Shown: piece by piece, positions 1 to 7,345 of the stretch
How the letters are laid out: each line of letters opens with the position of its first letter
Numbering within the stretch: the first letter of the stretch is position 1
DNA from: Nitrosopumilaceae archaeon
Lineage (GTDB): Archaea; Thermoproteota; Nitrososphaeria; Nitrososphaerales; Nitrosopumilaceae
Assembly: GCA_030697975.1 (NCBI GenBank)
Contig: JAUYOQ010000275.1
Location: forward strand, 1-11,329
Length of the DNA stretch: 11,329 nucleotides
Direction: 5' to 3'
The notes under the pieces: model-generated
The model's database searches: none
What the model was told of the DNA's origin: nothing
What the model saw: only the letters and a program-made list of their open reading frames with translations
Program-made: the position numbers and the translations under genes

Positions 1-1735
1 AGGAAACAGCAAGGTCAAAACAGAACCATGCAAATACTATGGGCGAACAGTTCTTTGCAGCATCATTTATGCAAATCTCAAATTTTGCAATCATTATCAA
101 AAGATTGATTTCATGATCAGTGATGAGTGATTCAAATAAAGAATCAAACCTTGGCTCAAATCCTGCCTTTTCTAAAATCCGAGATGCCCTTGCATAAGAG
201 TACTGCAGATATGAACATGTGTCTCCTTCTAGGCTCAGTGATTTTTTAAGATCAAATGTAATTATTTTGTCAAGATCCTGCTTTATCATCTCATAGCGAA
301 GCGTTCCAACTGCAACATCTGTAGCTATTTTTGAAAGTGTGTTACTGTCAAGATCCTTGTTTCGTTTTTTTGCCTCTTCAAATATTCGCTTTTCAAGCGA
401 CTCAATCACATCGTCTGCATTGATGTAAAGTCCCTGTCTTCCAGACATTTGTGCCTGTTTTCCCTCTATTTCATGGCCTATTGTCTTTACAGTGTCAGCG
501 CTAAGCGTTACAGCCTCATAGCTGAGATGAGAATAGGCGTCTTTTTCTGGCTTTAATTTTGCAATAAGGCTTGAAATTATTTTTTGCAACCGTGTTTGTC
601 GCGAGTCTATTACTGTAATTACTTTTTGGCCGCTAAACTCTAGTTTTTGATTGTTATTTTTTTCAAGCGTTGTCTCCCATAGTACTGTTCCGTTTGATTG
701 GGTGCTGTATTTTTTGTAGTAAAATGGATCATCGACTATGCCAAGTTTCCATGCTGCATATGGTATGTCTTTTGCAATGTATGTTGCAACGCCGTTGCTT
801 CTTACAAGAACCTTGTCCTCTTCGCCTTGTGCCTCAATTACCCAACAGTCTTTGTTTTTTCCTTCCCTTTCAAATTTGACGAGATTCATTTTCTTTAGCA
901 TTTCAAAAATTTTATCCCAGAGCTTTGAATGAATTATTTGCGATTCAAAGTTAAGGCAGTCATAGTAGACGCCCATTTTCCAGCATGTGATTAGCTGCTC
1001 TGCAAGCACCTTTCTTGTAATCACACCTGCAAACTTGGCAAGCTCAGAGTTCTGATCCTCAAGATCTTGCAAAACTTTGTGTCTTGATTCGGCAAACTGT
1101 TTGTCTGCTTCGTACTTTGCTGTTGTTTTGACATACACTTCATCTCCACAGTAGTGATCAAATTTTTGTCCAGCCGGTGGAGCGTCTGAAAATCCACCAT
1201 ACTTGAATCCTACTATAATATCTGCAACCTGGAGACCGGAATCATCAATATAGTTTAGAACTTTAACATCATGATTTGTTTTTTTTAAAATTCTTACAAC
1301 AGTATCACCAATTACCAAGTTTCTGATATGACCGATATGCAATGCCTTGTTTGGATTGACACTTGTGTGCTCTACTACTACTGACTTTTTTTTGCCAATG
1401 TCAATAAAACCAAAGTCTTTCTCAAGTGATGATTTTATTATAAGATTGTTTAGTTTTTCTTGGTTTGAGTAAAAGTTGAGATAGCCTGACTTGTGAGCTT
1501 CGGCTTTTGCTAGATAATCTCCAAGGTGTTTTTTGTAATCTTCTGCAAACAGCTGTGCTATGTCATATGGCTTTTTTCCAAGCTGTTTTGCAAGCAAAAA
1601 TGCCACATTGCATGTAAAATCGCCAAAGCCTGGCTTTGCCAGATCTACTACAAACTCTACATCTTGAAAGCCATGCTGTGAGATGATTTTTTTTATGTTT
1701 GATTCTATTTCTGCGAGGATTAGTCGAAAGGCCAA
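1..1735 (-). CDS. argS: Arginyl-tRNA synthetase, C-terminus cut by window edge
   Basis: Class I aminoacyl-tRNA synthetase that charges tRNA-Arg with arginine in the cytoplasm. About 578 codons are inside the window and the frame stays open to base 1, so roughly the last 40 residues of the anticodon-binding domain are missing. The HIGH signature lies at residues about 133-136 (bases 1328-1339) inside a NPNKALHIGHIRN context typical of ArgRS. The KMSKS-like loop reads MSGRQG at residues about 430-435 (bases 431-448), a common ArgRS variant. The start is taken as TTG at 1735-1733, because an in-frame TAG (the stop of the upstream phosphatase gene) lies two codons before it; GGAG at 1748-1745 is a plausible ribosome site, 9 bases away. 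It follows the phosphatase gene with 3 bases between, so the two are probably co-transcribed. Confidence 0.96.
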   Translation of the reverse strand, partial: MAFRLILAEIESNIKKIISQHGFQDVEFVVDLAKPGFGDFTCNVAFLLAKQLGKKPYDIAQLFAEDYKKHLGDYLAKAEAHKSGYLNFYSNQEKLNNLIIKSSLEKDFGFIDIGKKKSVVVEHTSVNPNKALHIGHIRNLVIGDTVVRILKKTNHDVKVLNYIDDSGLQVADIIVGFKYGGFSDAPPAGQKFDHYCGDEVYVKTTAKYEADKQFAESRHKVLQDLEDQNSELAKFAGVITRKVLAEQLITCWKMGVYYDCLNFESQIIHSKLWDKIFEMLKKMNLVKFEREGKNKDCWVIEAQGEEDKVLVRSNGVATYIAKDIPYAAWKLGIVDDPFYYKKYSTQSNGTVLWETTLEKNNNQKLEFSGQKVITVIDSRQTRLQKIISSLIAKLKPEKDAYSHLSYEAVTLSADTVKTIGHEIEGKQAQMSGRQGLYINADDVIESLEKRIFEEAKKRNKDLDSNTLSKIATDVAVGTLRYEMIKQDLDKIITFDLKKSLSLEGDTCSYLQYSYARASRILEKAGFEPRFDSLFESLITDHEINLLIMIAKFEICINDAAKNCSPIVFAWFCFDLAVS

Positions 1736-1738
1736 ATT

Positions 1739-2428
1739 CTAAATCTCCGCAAGTTTTGGGGCAATCTTTCCTAGCGCCTCAATTACGCCATCACCTTCCT
1801 TTGCAGAAACTACCATTGAGGCATTTGATTTTACAAAATCAGATGAATTGCCAAGAGCTACGCTTAATGATGCACACTTGAACAGTGGAATGTCGGTCTC
1901 GCTGTCTCCAATTGCAATGACATCATCTTTTGTAACAGACAGTCTTTTCATTACTTCTTCAAACCCACTCCCCTTGTCAACTCCTTTAGAATTGATATGA
2001 TATGCATACATGCTATCTGTTAATATGACATTGTGTAATGCTAGAATTTTTCTTCCTTGTTCAATGTCAAATGTTCGCTGAAGTACGACTTCGGTCATTC
2101 TTGGAAAGACAGGCTTTTCTTGTACATTGTCAAGCCTTAATCTTAGAAATTCAAATGCCTTGATGCATTCGTCTTTTTTCCCAATCAAGGTGTGCTCATT
2201 TGAGCCAAAAGTGATGCATCCGCCATTTTCGCCAACTGCCATCCTTGTTACGCCGCCAAAAACTGAAAGCAGATATCCTTCAACAGAGGACCTGCCTGAT
2301 ACGAAAATAACATTGTGTCCTGTCTCCTTTAGATGCCGTAACGCAGCTAGCGCATCAAGATGGATTGTTCCCTTGCTATCTTCTGTGATGGTCCCATCAA
2401 TATCTATTGCAAAGGTTTTTTTTCGCAC
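1739..2428 (-). CDS. Phosphoglycolate phosphatase, archaeal HAD type
   Basis: HAD-superfamily hydrolase of the Cof / archaeal phosphoglycolate phosphatase type, expected to dephosphorylate 2-phosphoglycolate or a similar small phosphate ester. With the GTG start at 2428 it has 229 residues, the usual size for this family. Visible motifs are DIDGT (D9 and D11, nucleophile and acid), SGRS near residues 44-47, K152 in a DKGSGF stretch, and GDSETD at 174-179 for Mg binding. The frame is open further upstream to an ATG at 2500, which would add 24 hydrophobic residues resembling a membrane helix. I reject that start because family members begin just before DIDGT and a TATA-like box lies 29 bases ahead of the GTG. 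It shares a likely operon with argS. The exact substrate is inferred from family resemblance only. Confidence 0.88.
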   Translation of the reverse strand: MRKKTFAIDIDGTITEDSKGTIHLDALAALRHLKETGHNVIFVSGRSSVEGYLLSVFGGVTRMAVGENGGCITFGSNEHTLIGKKDECIKAFEFLRLRLDNVQEKPVFPRMTEVVLQRTFDIEQGRKILALHNVILTDSMYAYHINSKGVDKGSGFEEVMKRLSVTKDDVIAIGDSETDIPLFKCASLSVALGNSSDFVKSNASMVVSAKEGDGVIEALGKIAPKLAEI

Positions 2429-2449
2429 AAAACCAAATATCGTATAGCT

Positions 2450-2457
2450 GATAATAA
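2450..2457 (-). promoter_or_regulatory. TATA-like box for the phosphatase-argS operon
   Basis: TTATTATC on the minus strand begins 29 bases before the GTG at 2428. This is the same distance that separates TTTATC boxes from start codons elsewhere in the window, which suggests a leaderless message beginning at or near the GTG. The 90-base gap between divergent genes must also hold the promoter of the plus-strand cluster, which I could not place clearly. Confidence 0.45.
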
Positions 2458-2518
2458 CTGCTACGTAAAAAAAGAAAACAAACATCATTAAACAAGACAA
2501 AGCCAGGGTTTAGCTGAG

Positions 2519-2734
2519 TTGACAAAAGGAAAGATAAAGGAGATAATAAGCAAGGCAAAATTTGGTGAAGGTGTGGCAGATTATAACATAGTTTACAGGG
2601 ACTTTGAGAAGCTAGTCGAGGTTGGCTTGGGCGAGTTTTTAAAAATATCAGGCAACTTTGAGGCAATCCCAATGTCGCGAATCCAAATTATCAAGAAAAA
2701 AAATAAAATTTTATTTCAAAAAACCGTGAGATGA
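2519..2734 (+). CDS. DUF504 / MJ1316-type RNA-end recognition protein
   Basis: Small 71-residue protein resembling the UPF0248/DUF504 family, now described as the MJ1316 RNA cyclic group end recognition domain. This domain is thought to bind processed RNA ends in RNA repair or maturation; that role comes from the family, not from this sequence. The recognisable pattern is the C-terminal IPMSRIQII stretch (residues about 50-58), matching the family IPxxRIxxI signature, followed by a short basic strand. The length is normal for the family. The start is TTG at 2519, a common choice in this window. The stop is followed after 7 bases by the DRG GTPase, so the two are probably translated from one message together with the zinc ribbon at 3852. 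Confidence 0.72.
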   Translation: MTKGKIKEIISKAKFGEGVADYNIVYRDFEKLVEVGLGEFLKISGNFEAIPMSRIQIIKKKNKILFQKTVR

Positions 2735-2741
2735 GATAGAT

Positions 2742-3848
2742 TTGGGCGTTCCAGAAAAAATCAAGGCCATCCAAGATGAGATGGCAAAGACTCAAATAAA
2801 CAAGGCAACAGAGCACCACGTTGGCCTTCTTCGCGCCAAGCTTGCAAAGCTTAGACGAGAGCAAGAAGAAAGTAAATCAAAAAAAGGCGGAAGTGCTGAA
2901 GGCTTTGATATTAGGCGTGCAGGAGATGCTACAGTAGTACTCATCGGACTTCCAAGCGTTGGAAAATCAACACTGCTTAACAAAATAACAGATGCCAATT
3001 CTGCAGTTGCCGCATTCCAGTTTACAACAGTAACAGTTGTGCCAGGCATGATGGATTATCGTGGAGCTAAAATTCAGATACTTGACTTGCCAGGAATCAT
3101 AAAGGGCGCATCAAGTGGAAGGGGGCTTGGCAAAAGAATCCTCTCTGTTGCAAGAAGCGCAGACCTTGTTTTACTTATCTTGGATGTTTTTCAGCCAGAA
3201 CACCAAGACCTGCTAAAAAACGAGCTGACAAACATTGGAATCAGGCTTGACCAAAACCCGCCAAATATTATAATTGAAAAAACAAACAGTGGAGGCATTA
3301 GCGTTTCGCAGATTGTAAGACTGACTAAAATGTCTGAAGAGCTGCTAAAAGACATTCTTCGAGTTTATGGATTTACAAATGCGCGAGTTGTGATAAGAGA
3401 AGACATTGACTCTGAGCAACTAGTTGATTATATCTCAGGAAACAAGACCTACGCACACTCACTTGCTGTGATAAACAAGATTGATTTGGTTGATAAGAAA
3501 TTTTTAAACTCGCTAAAATCAAAAATAAAATCCGATTTTGTATTGGTTTCAGCAGACTCTGAGCTAAACATTGGCGAGCTAAAAGAAAAGATCTATCAAA
3601 AACTAAGATTTATCCGGATTTACATGCGCCCAAAAGGTGGCCAAACTGACTACAAGGAACCGCTCATTACACGCAAAGATTCAAGGATTGCAGATGTTTG
3701 CAACAAGCTTCATCGAAACCTCAGAAAGGAATTTCGCTACGGTCTTGTATGGGGAAAAAGCGTAAAATTTGCAGGCCAGCGAGTGGGCATTAATCATGTT
3801 TTAGAAGACGAAGATGTTCTTACGATCATAAAAGCAAGGGGCACATAA
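2742..3848 (+). CDS. drg: DRG-family GTPase (OBG/DRG, translation-associated)
   Basis: Developmentally regulated GTP-binding protein of the OBG-HflX superfamily, 368 residues as expected. Family members act with ribosomes in translation. Seen in order: a basic helical N-terminus (about 1-50), the G1 P-loop GLPSVGKS at 69-76, switch-I threonines near 95-96, G3 DLPG at 115-118 with the glycine-rich segment SSGRGLGKR characteristic of DRG/OBG, G4 NKID at 245-248, G5 SAD at 270-272, and a C-terminal TGS domain from about 290 to 366. The DRG-specific insertion within the G domain (about 150-240) is present. The start is TTG at 2742, preceded by a purine-rich GAGATGAGA. It lies 7 bases after the DUF504 gene and 3 bases before the zinc-ribbon gene, so the three look like one operon. 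Confidence 0.97.
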   Translation: MGVPEKIKAIQDEMAKTQINKATEHHVGLLRAKLAKLRREQEESKSKKGGSAEGFDIRRAGDATVVLIGLPSVGKSTLLNKITDANSAVAAFQFTTVTVVPGMMDYRGAKIQILDLPGIIKGASSGRGLGKRILSVARSADLVLLILDVFQPEHQDLLKNELTNIGIRLDQNPPNIIIEKTNSGGISVSQIVRLTKMSEELLKDILRVYGFTNARVVIREDIDSEQLVDYISGNKTYAHSLAVINKIDLVDKKFLNSLKSKIKSDFVLVSADSELNIGELKEKIYQKLRFIRIYMRPKGGQTDYKEPLITRKDSRIADVCNKLHRNLRKEFRYGLVWGKSVKFAGQRVGINHVLEDEDVLTIIKARGT

Positions 3849-3851
3849 GTT

Positions 3852-4028
3852 ATGGAACAAGATTTTGAAAATAGGTGGTGCAAGTTTTGCATGACTAGAA
3901 CAAAACAGGAAATCATATTTCTTCCAGAAATTCCGACATACAAGCGAAGAAGGCAGTACAAGTGTACTGTTTGCGGTCATACAAGCTGGCTGCAGGGAAG
4001 ACGTCCCTCTGCTGAAAGCGTCTACTAG
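3852..4028 (+). CDS. Small zinc-ribbon protein, 58 residues
   Basis: A 58-residue protein starting at ATG 3852, three bases after the DRG stop. It has WCKFC at residues 9-13 and CTVCGH at 38-43, giving two CxxC knuckles 24 residues apart, which is a classic zinc ribbon. Between them is a basic segment (YKRRR), compatible with RNA or ribosome contact. The position directly behind DUF504 and DRG suggests co-translation and possibly a partner role. Eukaryotic DRG GTPases bind zinc-finger-containing DFRP proteins, but no homology to DFRP is visible, so a partner role is only an idea. The gene ends at TAG 4026-4028, followed by a short T-run, ten bases before the convergent unknown gene ends. Confidence 0.85.
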   Translation: MEQDFENRWCKFCMTRTKQEIIFLPEIPTYKRRRQYKCTVCGHTSWLQGRRPSAESVY

Positions 4029-4038
4029 TTTTTGTTAA

Positions 4039-4323
4039 TTAGCTAAACATTTGACTTGGCGGAGGTGGCGATTTTCCCTTGCCAGATGTTTTATCAACTG
4101 AAAATGTCTTGTTGCTTGGAATAACGTATAGTTTTACTGATGTATTTATTGCATAGTGTGGTGTTCCATCAGGATTTGTGTGATTTGTCGCAACACCTGC
4201 TCTGTCCAGATCCACCTTGACTTTTACTATTGTTCCATCTTCTAGCTCAAATGATACATGTTCTTGTCCTACTCTTTTGTAATCAAGCATCTTGAATTCA
4301 ATTTTGTCTTTTGGTTGGCTCAT
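4039..4323 (-). CDS. Conserved-looking hypothetical protein, 94 residues
   Basis: I do not recognise the family. The 94-residue protein begins MSQPKDKIEF and appears to be mostly beta strand: alternating hydrophobic stretches (FKMLDYKRV, VSFELEDGTIVKVKVDL, VKLYVIPSN) suggest a small barrel or sandwich. The tail is rich in Lys, Gly and Pro (four consecutive prolines) and looks disordered. There is no signal peptide, membrane segment or cysteine pair. It lies 39 bases downstream of the collagen-like gene on the same strand, so the two may share a message. A TATA-like AAATATACTAA roughly 25 bases before the ATG would also allow its own leaderless start. It converges on the zinc-ribbon gene at 4028. 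Confidence 0.7.
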   Translation of the reverse strand: MSQPKDKIEFKMLDYKRVGQEHVSFELEDGTIVKVKVDLDRAGVATNHTNPDGTPHYAINTSVKLYVIPSNKTFSVDKTSGKGKSPPPPSQMFS

Positions 4324-4362
4324 TGTAGCTATTCTTAATTTTAGTATATTTGAAGATAGTCG

Positions 4363-5655
4363 CTAGTAAAGATAGCTCATCAGTTTGATTTGGTCTTCAG
4401 TTGTGATGATGTTCTTTGCTGTAAGCAGCTCTAGTAATTCCTTAAACATTGCCTTGTACTCTTCTGGAATTCCTGCTTGGCCTGCCTCACCTGGTGGACC
4501 TGGTGGACCTCTTGGACCTGGCGGACCTGGAAGTCCTTGTTCTCCTGATTCGCCCAGCTGACCTCGCGGACCTTTTTCTCCTTGTTGTCCTTGTGAGCCT
4601 TGCGGTCCTTGGACACCTTGTGGACCTTGAGGGCCTTTTTCTCCCGGCAGTCCTTGTGGACCACGCTCGCCTTGCTGACCCTGTGGACCTTTTGGACCTT
4701 TTTCTCCTCGCTCGCCTACTGGACCTGTTACGCCCTTGTCGCCTTGTGGTCCGATTTGGCCTTGTGGACCCTTATCTCCTTGTGGTCCTGGAATTCCTGT
4801 TAATCCTTTATCACCAGCTGGTCCTTGTGGCCCCTGGGTTCCTTTTTCACCAGGTGGACCTTTTTCACCTGTTGGTCCTTTCGAACCTAGATCTCCTGCA
4901 GCACCTAGAATTCCTTTATCTCCTGGCGGACCTGGAATGCCGGTATGACCTTTTTCTCCGCGTTCGCCTGGGGTGCCTGTTACTCCCTTGTCGCCTTTAT
5001 CGCCTAGCGGGCCTTTTTCACCATGTTCACCTTTGTCTCCAGGATGTCCCTTGTCACCACGTTCTCCTTTCTCACCTGTAGGACCTTTGTCCCCCTTGTC
5101 TCCCTTGTCGCCATGTGCACCCTTGTCACCTGTTAGTCCTTTGTCACCTTTATCACCTGGCGGTCCTTGTGGACCCTTGTCACCTAGCGGGCCTATTGGG
5201 CCTCTTGTGCCCTGTGGTCCTGGAGGACCAGGCGTTCCTTGTGTCCCTCTTGGACCGGATGGACCACGGGTCCCATATTGTAATATATCAAAATCTTTTG
5301 GAATCGATTTTGTTTCTGCAGATTTTGCAGGCTTTTTTCCCTCTTTTTTCATCTCAGATACATCAACATCAAAAACTGTACATAAAGAGGAAAATTTGTC
5401 AGAAACGATTACCCAGACAACATCACGATCAAAAATTGCATCAGGTAGTGGGTTTAATTCACTGCCTAAAACTGCACTAAACTGCCTATCAGTGACCCTT
5501 AGGTGAAAGTCCTCTTTCCACAGGGAGGAAAAGTTTTTTTCGTTCAGGCTCTCCTCTGAAGGCCTTGAATCAGATATGGCAATTTCGACTTCAAAGACGC
5601 CAGATGCCTGGTTAAAGGGGGAGACGCCCTGGACCTCGATTTTAGGCTTTGGCAA
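4363..5655 (-). CDS. Collagen-like triple-helix protein with N-terminal beta domain
   Basis: A 430-residue protein in three parts. Residues 1-127 form a beta-rich domain with no signal peptide or membrane segment; its pattern of FSAVLGSELNPLP followed by VVWVIVSD resembles a small domain seen at the head of other collagen-like and tail-fibre-like proteins, and ends in a Lys/Pro linker. Residues 128-397 are 90 uninterrupted Gly-X-Y triplets. GDK (about 15 copies) and GEK (about 8) dominate, with roughly nine Lys/Arg-Gly-Asp/Glu junctions, the charge pairing that stabilises triple helices lacking hydroxyproline. Residues 398-430 are a leucine-rich helical tail (EEYKAMFKELLELL), a plausible trimerisation element. 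The start is TTG at 5655; no ATG is available before the conserved domain. It is probably a trimeric rod. Its location is unclear: nothing indicates export. Confidence 0.93.
   Translation of the reverse strand: MPKPKIEVQGVSPFNQASGVFEVEIAISDSRPSEESLNEKNFSSLWKEDFHLRVTDRQFSAVLGSELNPLPDAIFDRDVVWVIVSDKFSSLCTVFDVDVSEMKKEGKKPAKSAETKSIPKDFDILQYGTRGPSGPRGTQGTPGPPGPQGTRGPIGPLGDKGPQGPPGDKGDKGLTGDKGAHGDKGDKGDKGPTGEKGERGDKGHPGDKGEHGEKGPLGDKGDKGVTGTPGERGEKGHTGIPGPPGDKGILGAAGDLGSKGPTGEKGPPGEKGTQGPQGPAGDKGLTGIPGPQGDKGPQGQIGPQGDKGVTGPVGERGEKGPKGPQGQQGERGPQGLPGEKGPQGPQGVQGPQGSQGQQGEKGPRGQLGESGEQGLPGPPGPRGPPGPPGEAGQAGIPEEYKAMFKELLELLTAKNIITTEDQIKLMSYLY
4465..5274 (-). repeat. DNA encoding 90 Gly-X-Y triplets
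   Basis: Nine-base-period low-complexity DNA, rich in GGN, CCN and AAG codons on the minus strand, clearly more GC-rich than its surroundings. It encodes every Gly-X-Y triplet of the collagen-like protein without interruption. The repeat units vary at the third base and in order, so there is no long exact tandem repeat. It creates proline- and leucine-rich false reading frames on the other strand. Confidence 0.9.
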
Positions 5656-5742
5656 TATCGATGATGTAATTACGAAGTATTTTTGTATTTGGTGTGTGTT
5701 TGTTGTACCTCTAACTTTGTACTTTGAAACTAAAGAATAGTA

Positions 5743-5748
5743 TTTATC
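5743..5748 (+). promoter_or_regulatory. TATA-like TTTATC box for the TPR gene
   Basis: TTTATC begins 30 bases before the ATG at 5773. With the usual archaeal spacing of about 26 bases from box centre to transcription start, the message would begin at or next to the start codon. The spacing favours ATG 5773 over the TTG three bases earlier. Confidence 0.6.
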
Positions 5749-5772
5749 TCAAAAATTTCCATAGCTGGGTTG

Positions 5773-6870
5773 ATGAAAAAACCGTTTGCAAAAAAGCCTC
5801 AAAAAGACATAGTCACAGGAGAGACAAGCCTTACAAATGTAGATTATAACAAAAACAAGCTTTTCAAAAAAGGGGTAAACCTCATGGCAGACGAAAAGCT
5901 GGAGGATGCGGCACGTGTTTTTGAGCAGGTGTTAAGAATTGACCCAAGCCATGTTGATTCGCTTTTAAAGTTAGGATATTCCAAGTTCCATCTTGATGAT
6001 TATGAAGGAGCCATGAAAGCTTATGACAGAGTTTTAGACATCGATGTCACAAATGCAGAGGCCTGGAATCTCAAAGGACTAGTCCATTATGAAAAGAAAA
6101 ACTATTCCAAGGCACTTGACTGCGTTGAAAAGGCAATTGAATCAGACCCTACATACGGGATGGCGTGGTACAACAAGGGATGTTTTCTTTCTTTGCTAAA
6201 CCAGGTCCCTGAATCACTTGAGGCACTAAAGCGTGCAATTGAGATTGATGTAAAAAATGCAAGAAAGGCAGTCAAAGACAAAGACTTTACAAATGTCAGA
6301 CTAGAAGAAGGATTCAAGAGAATTGTTGAAGTTGTTGTGTTAGAATCAATAAGACAGAACTATCATACAATTGGCGCTATTGTTTGGACTACATTTATTG
6401 ATAAAAAAGAAGTCGAAGAATCTTTGCAAAAACTAATAGAAAAAGGGTTGATTGTAAAAAATGAGAAAAAGGAGGTGTTTCATAAAATTGCTGTCTATGA
6501 CTTGGCGCAAGAAATGGCAGAAAAAATTGGAACAGAAAGAAAAGGACTGCTTGGTGTCAAAAAGAGATTACCTAGTCCGATTAAAAATCTAAAGGATCTC
6601 AGTCTTGCAATTCAAGACGTCAGATCATCAATTGATGAAGAAGACATTGAGAAAACAATAAGCAATTTTGATCTTTTTATTGATTCTGCAAAGTTTGGCC
6701 CGCAAATGATCGAGCAATTTTTTGAAGAGCACCGCGAAATTAGACTCTGGAAAATAAGACTAAAAGACAAGGGCATTGATTATTTGCACGAAAACAAACA
6801 GAGAATGATTAATCTTTTTGATAATGTAGAGGCCACAGTAACAAAAATGCTTCGAAACGAAGTGGCGTGA
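5773..6870 (+). CDS. TPR protein with winged-helix-like and helical C-terminal parts
   Basis: A 365-residue protein. After a basic N-terminus, about four tetratricopeptide repeats run from about residue 26 to 161, each with the family signature (for example EDAARVFEQVLRIDPSHVDS, EGAMKAYDRVLDID and AWNLKGLVHYEKKNYSKALD); these mediate protein-protein contact. Residues about 180-240 read like a winged helix: helices around ESIRQNYHTIGAIVWTTF and KKEVEESLQKLIEKGLI followed by a short charged wing (VKNEKKEVFHKIAV). The rest is charged alpha-helix. A TTG directly precedes the ATG, but the TTTATC box at 30 bases favours the ATG. There is no signal peptide. A protein-binding scaffold with a nucleic-acid-binding module is a reasonable inference; no specific partner can be named. 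A perfect palindrome follows ten bases after its stop. Confidence 0.9.
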   Translation: MKKPFAKKPQKDIVTGETSLTNVDYNKNKLFKKGVNLMADEKLEDAARVFEQVLRIDPSHVDSLLKLGYSKFHLDDYEGAMKAYDRVLDIDVTNAEAWNLKGLVHYEKKNYSKALDCVEKAIESDPTYGMAWYNKGCFLSLLNQVPESLEALKRAIEIDVKNARKAVKDKDFTNVRLEEGFKRIVEVVVLESIRQNYHTIGAIVWTTFIDKKEVEESLQKLIEKGLIVKNEKKEVFHKIAVYDLAQEMAEKIGTERKGLLGVKKRLPSPIKNLKDLSLAIQDVRSSIDEEDIEKTISNFDLFIDSAKFGPQMIEQFFEEHREIRLWKIRLKDKGIDYLHENKQRMINLFDNVEATVTKMLRNEVA

Positions 6871-6879
6871 AATTAAGAT

Positions 6880-6903
6880 TTTTACAAATCTAGATTTGTA
6901 AAA
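6880..6903. terminator. Perfect 24-base palindrome after the TPR gene
   Basis: TTTTACAAATCT is followed directly by its exact reverse complement, giving a 24-base perfect palindrome centred on TCTAGA, starting 10 bases after the TGA stop at 6868-6870. T-rich sequence follows (ATTTTTGTTATCTTTTC, about 6914-6930). As RNA it would form a weak AT-rich hairpin at the 3' end. As DNA it is also a good binding site for a dimeric regulator of the gene at 6998. Confidence 0.6.
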
Positions 6904-6968
6904 GACCTGTTACATTTTTGTTATCTTTTCAAGATGTTGTTTGAATTTGTAGCTTTTTGTAGGAAATC

Positions 6969-6974
6969 TTTATC
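6969..6974 (+). promoter_or_regulatory. TATA-like TTTATC box for the 115-residue gene
   Basis: TTTATC begins 29 bases before the ATG at 6998, in an A/T-rich stretch with no ribosome-binding sequence between the box and the start. This matches a leaderless archaeal message. Confidence 0.6.
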
Positions 6975-6997
6975 AACGATAAAAAAATTAATATTGT

Positions 6998-7345
6998 ATG
7001 CAAGTCCAAAAAGCCGCTCTTAGATTGTTAAAGCTTAGCCCTTCAGTAAGAGTAGTAACAGTATGCGACAGGAATGGCAAAGTAGTTTACTCTGCACACT
7101 CTAGACGAGTACGAAATCTTTTATCAAAAAAGGAGAGCATGAGTTCCCTTAGATTAGCGACGCAGGCATGGAAGGTAAGAAAATCATTTGCAAGAAAACT
7201 TGGGCAGTGCAAATATGTAGTAGCAGAATATGGAAGAGTGAAAAGAATCACAATGCCAGCAGGCAAAAATCATCTATTTTATATTACTGCATCAACAGCA
7301 TACGATCATAACAAGGTAATTCGCACAGCTAGAAGTTTTCGTTAA
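6998..7345 (+). CDS. Thaumarchaeal-type 115-residue protein, DUF6659-like
   Basis: A 115-residue soluble protein of a type I associate with Nitrososphaerota genomes, where several paralogues usually occur; I believe it belongs to or near DUF6659, but this is from memory of the pattern. It begins with a short helix and then VRVVTVCDRNGKVVYSAHSR, a strand-turn-strand like those of PAS or roadblock-type sensor folds. Next come an LLSKKESMSSLRLATQAWK helix, a KYVVAEYGRVKRITMPAG strand pair and a final HLFYITASTAYDH strand and helix. The single cysteines show no metal-binding pattern. It has its own TTTATC promoter and no operon partner, as a palindrome and T-rich DNA separate it from the TPR gene. 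Function unknown. Confidence 0.82.
   Translation: MQVQKAALRLLKLSPSVRVVTVCDRNGKVVYSAHSRRVRNLLSKKESMSSLRLATQAWKVRKSFARKLGQCKYVVAEYGRVKRITMPAGKNHLFYITASTAYDHNKVIRTARSFR

Noticed and set aside
670..932. Three overlapping plus-strand frames
   Set aside because: They lie antisense to the well-supported argS coding region and show no family pattern.
2429..2500. Hydrophobic 24-residue N-terminal extension of the phosphatase resembling a membrane anchor
   Set aside because: The family starts just before DIDGT, the extension would cover the divergent promoter region, and a TATA-like box inside it points to the GTG at 2428 as start.
4449..5081. Leucine-rich 210-residue plus-strand frame resembling a membrane protein
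   Set aside because: Composition is an artefact of the same repetitive collagen coding DNA read in another frame.
4973..5506. Long proline- and serine-rich frame on the plus strand opposite the collagen gene
   Set aside because: It is the mirror of GGN/CCN-rich Gly-X-Y coding DNA; the minus-strand frame has domain structure at both ends and a perfect triplet period.
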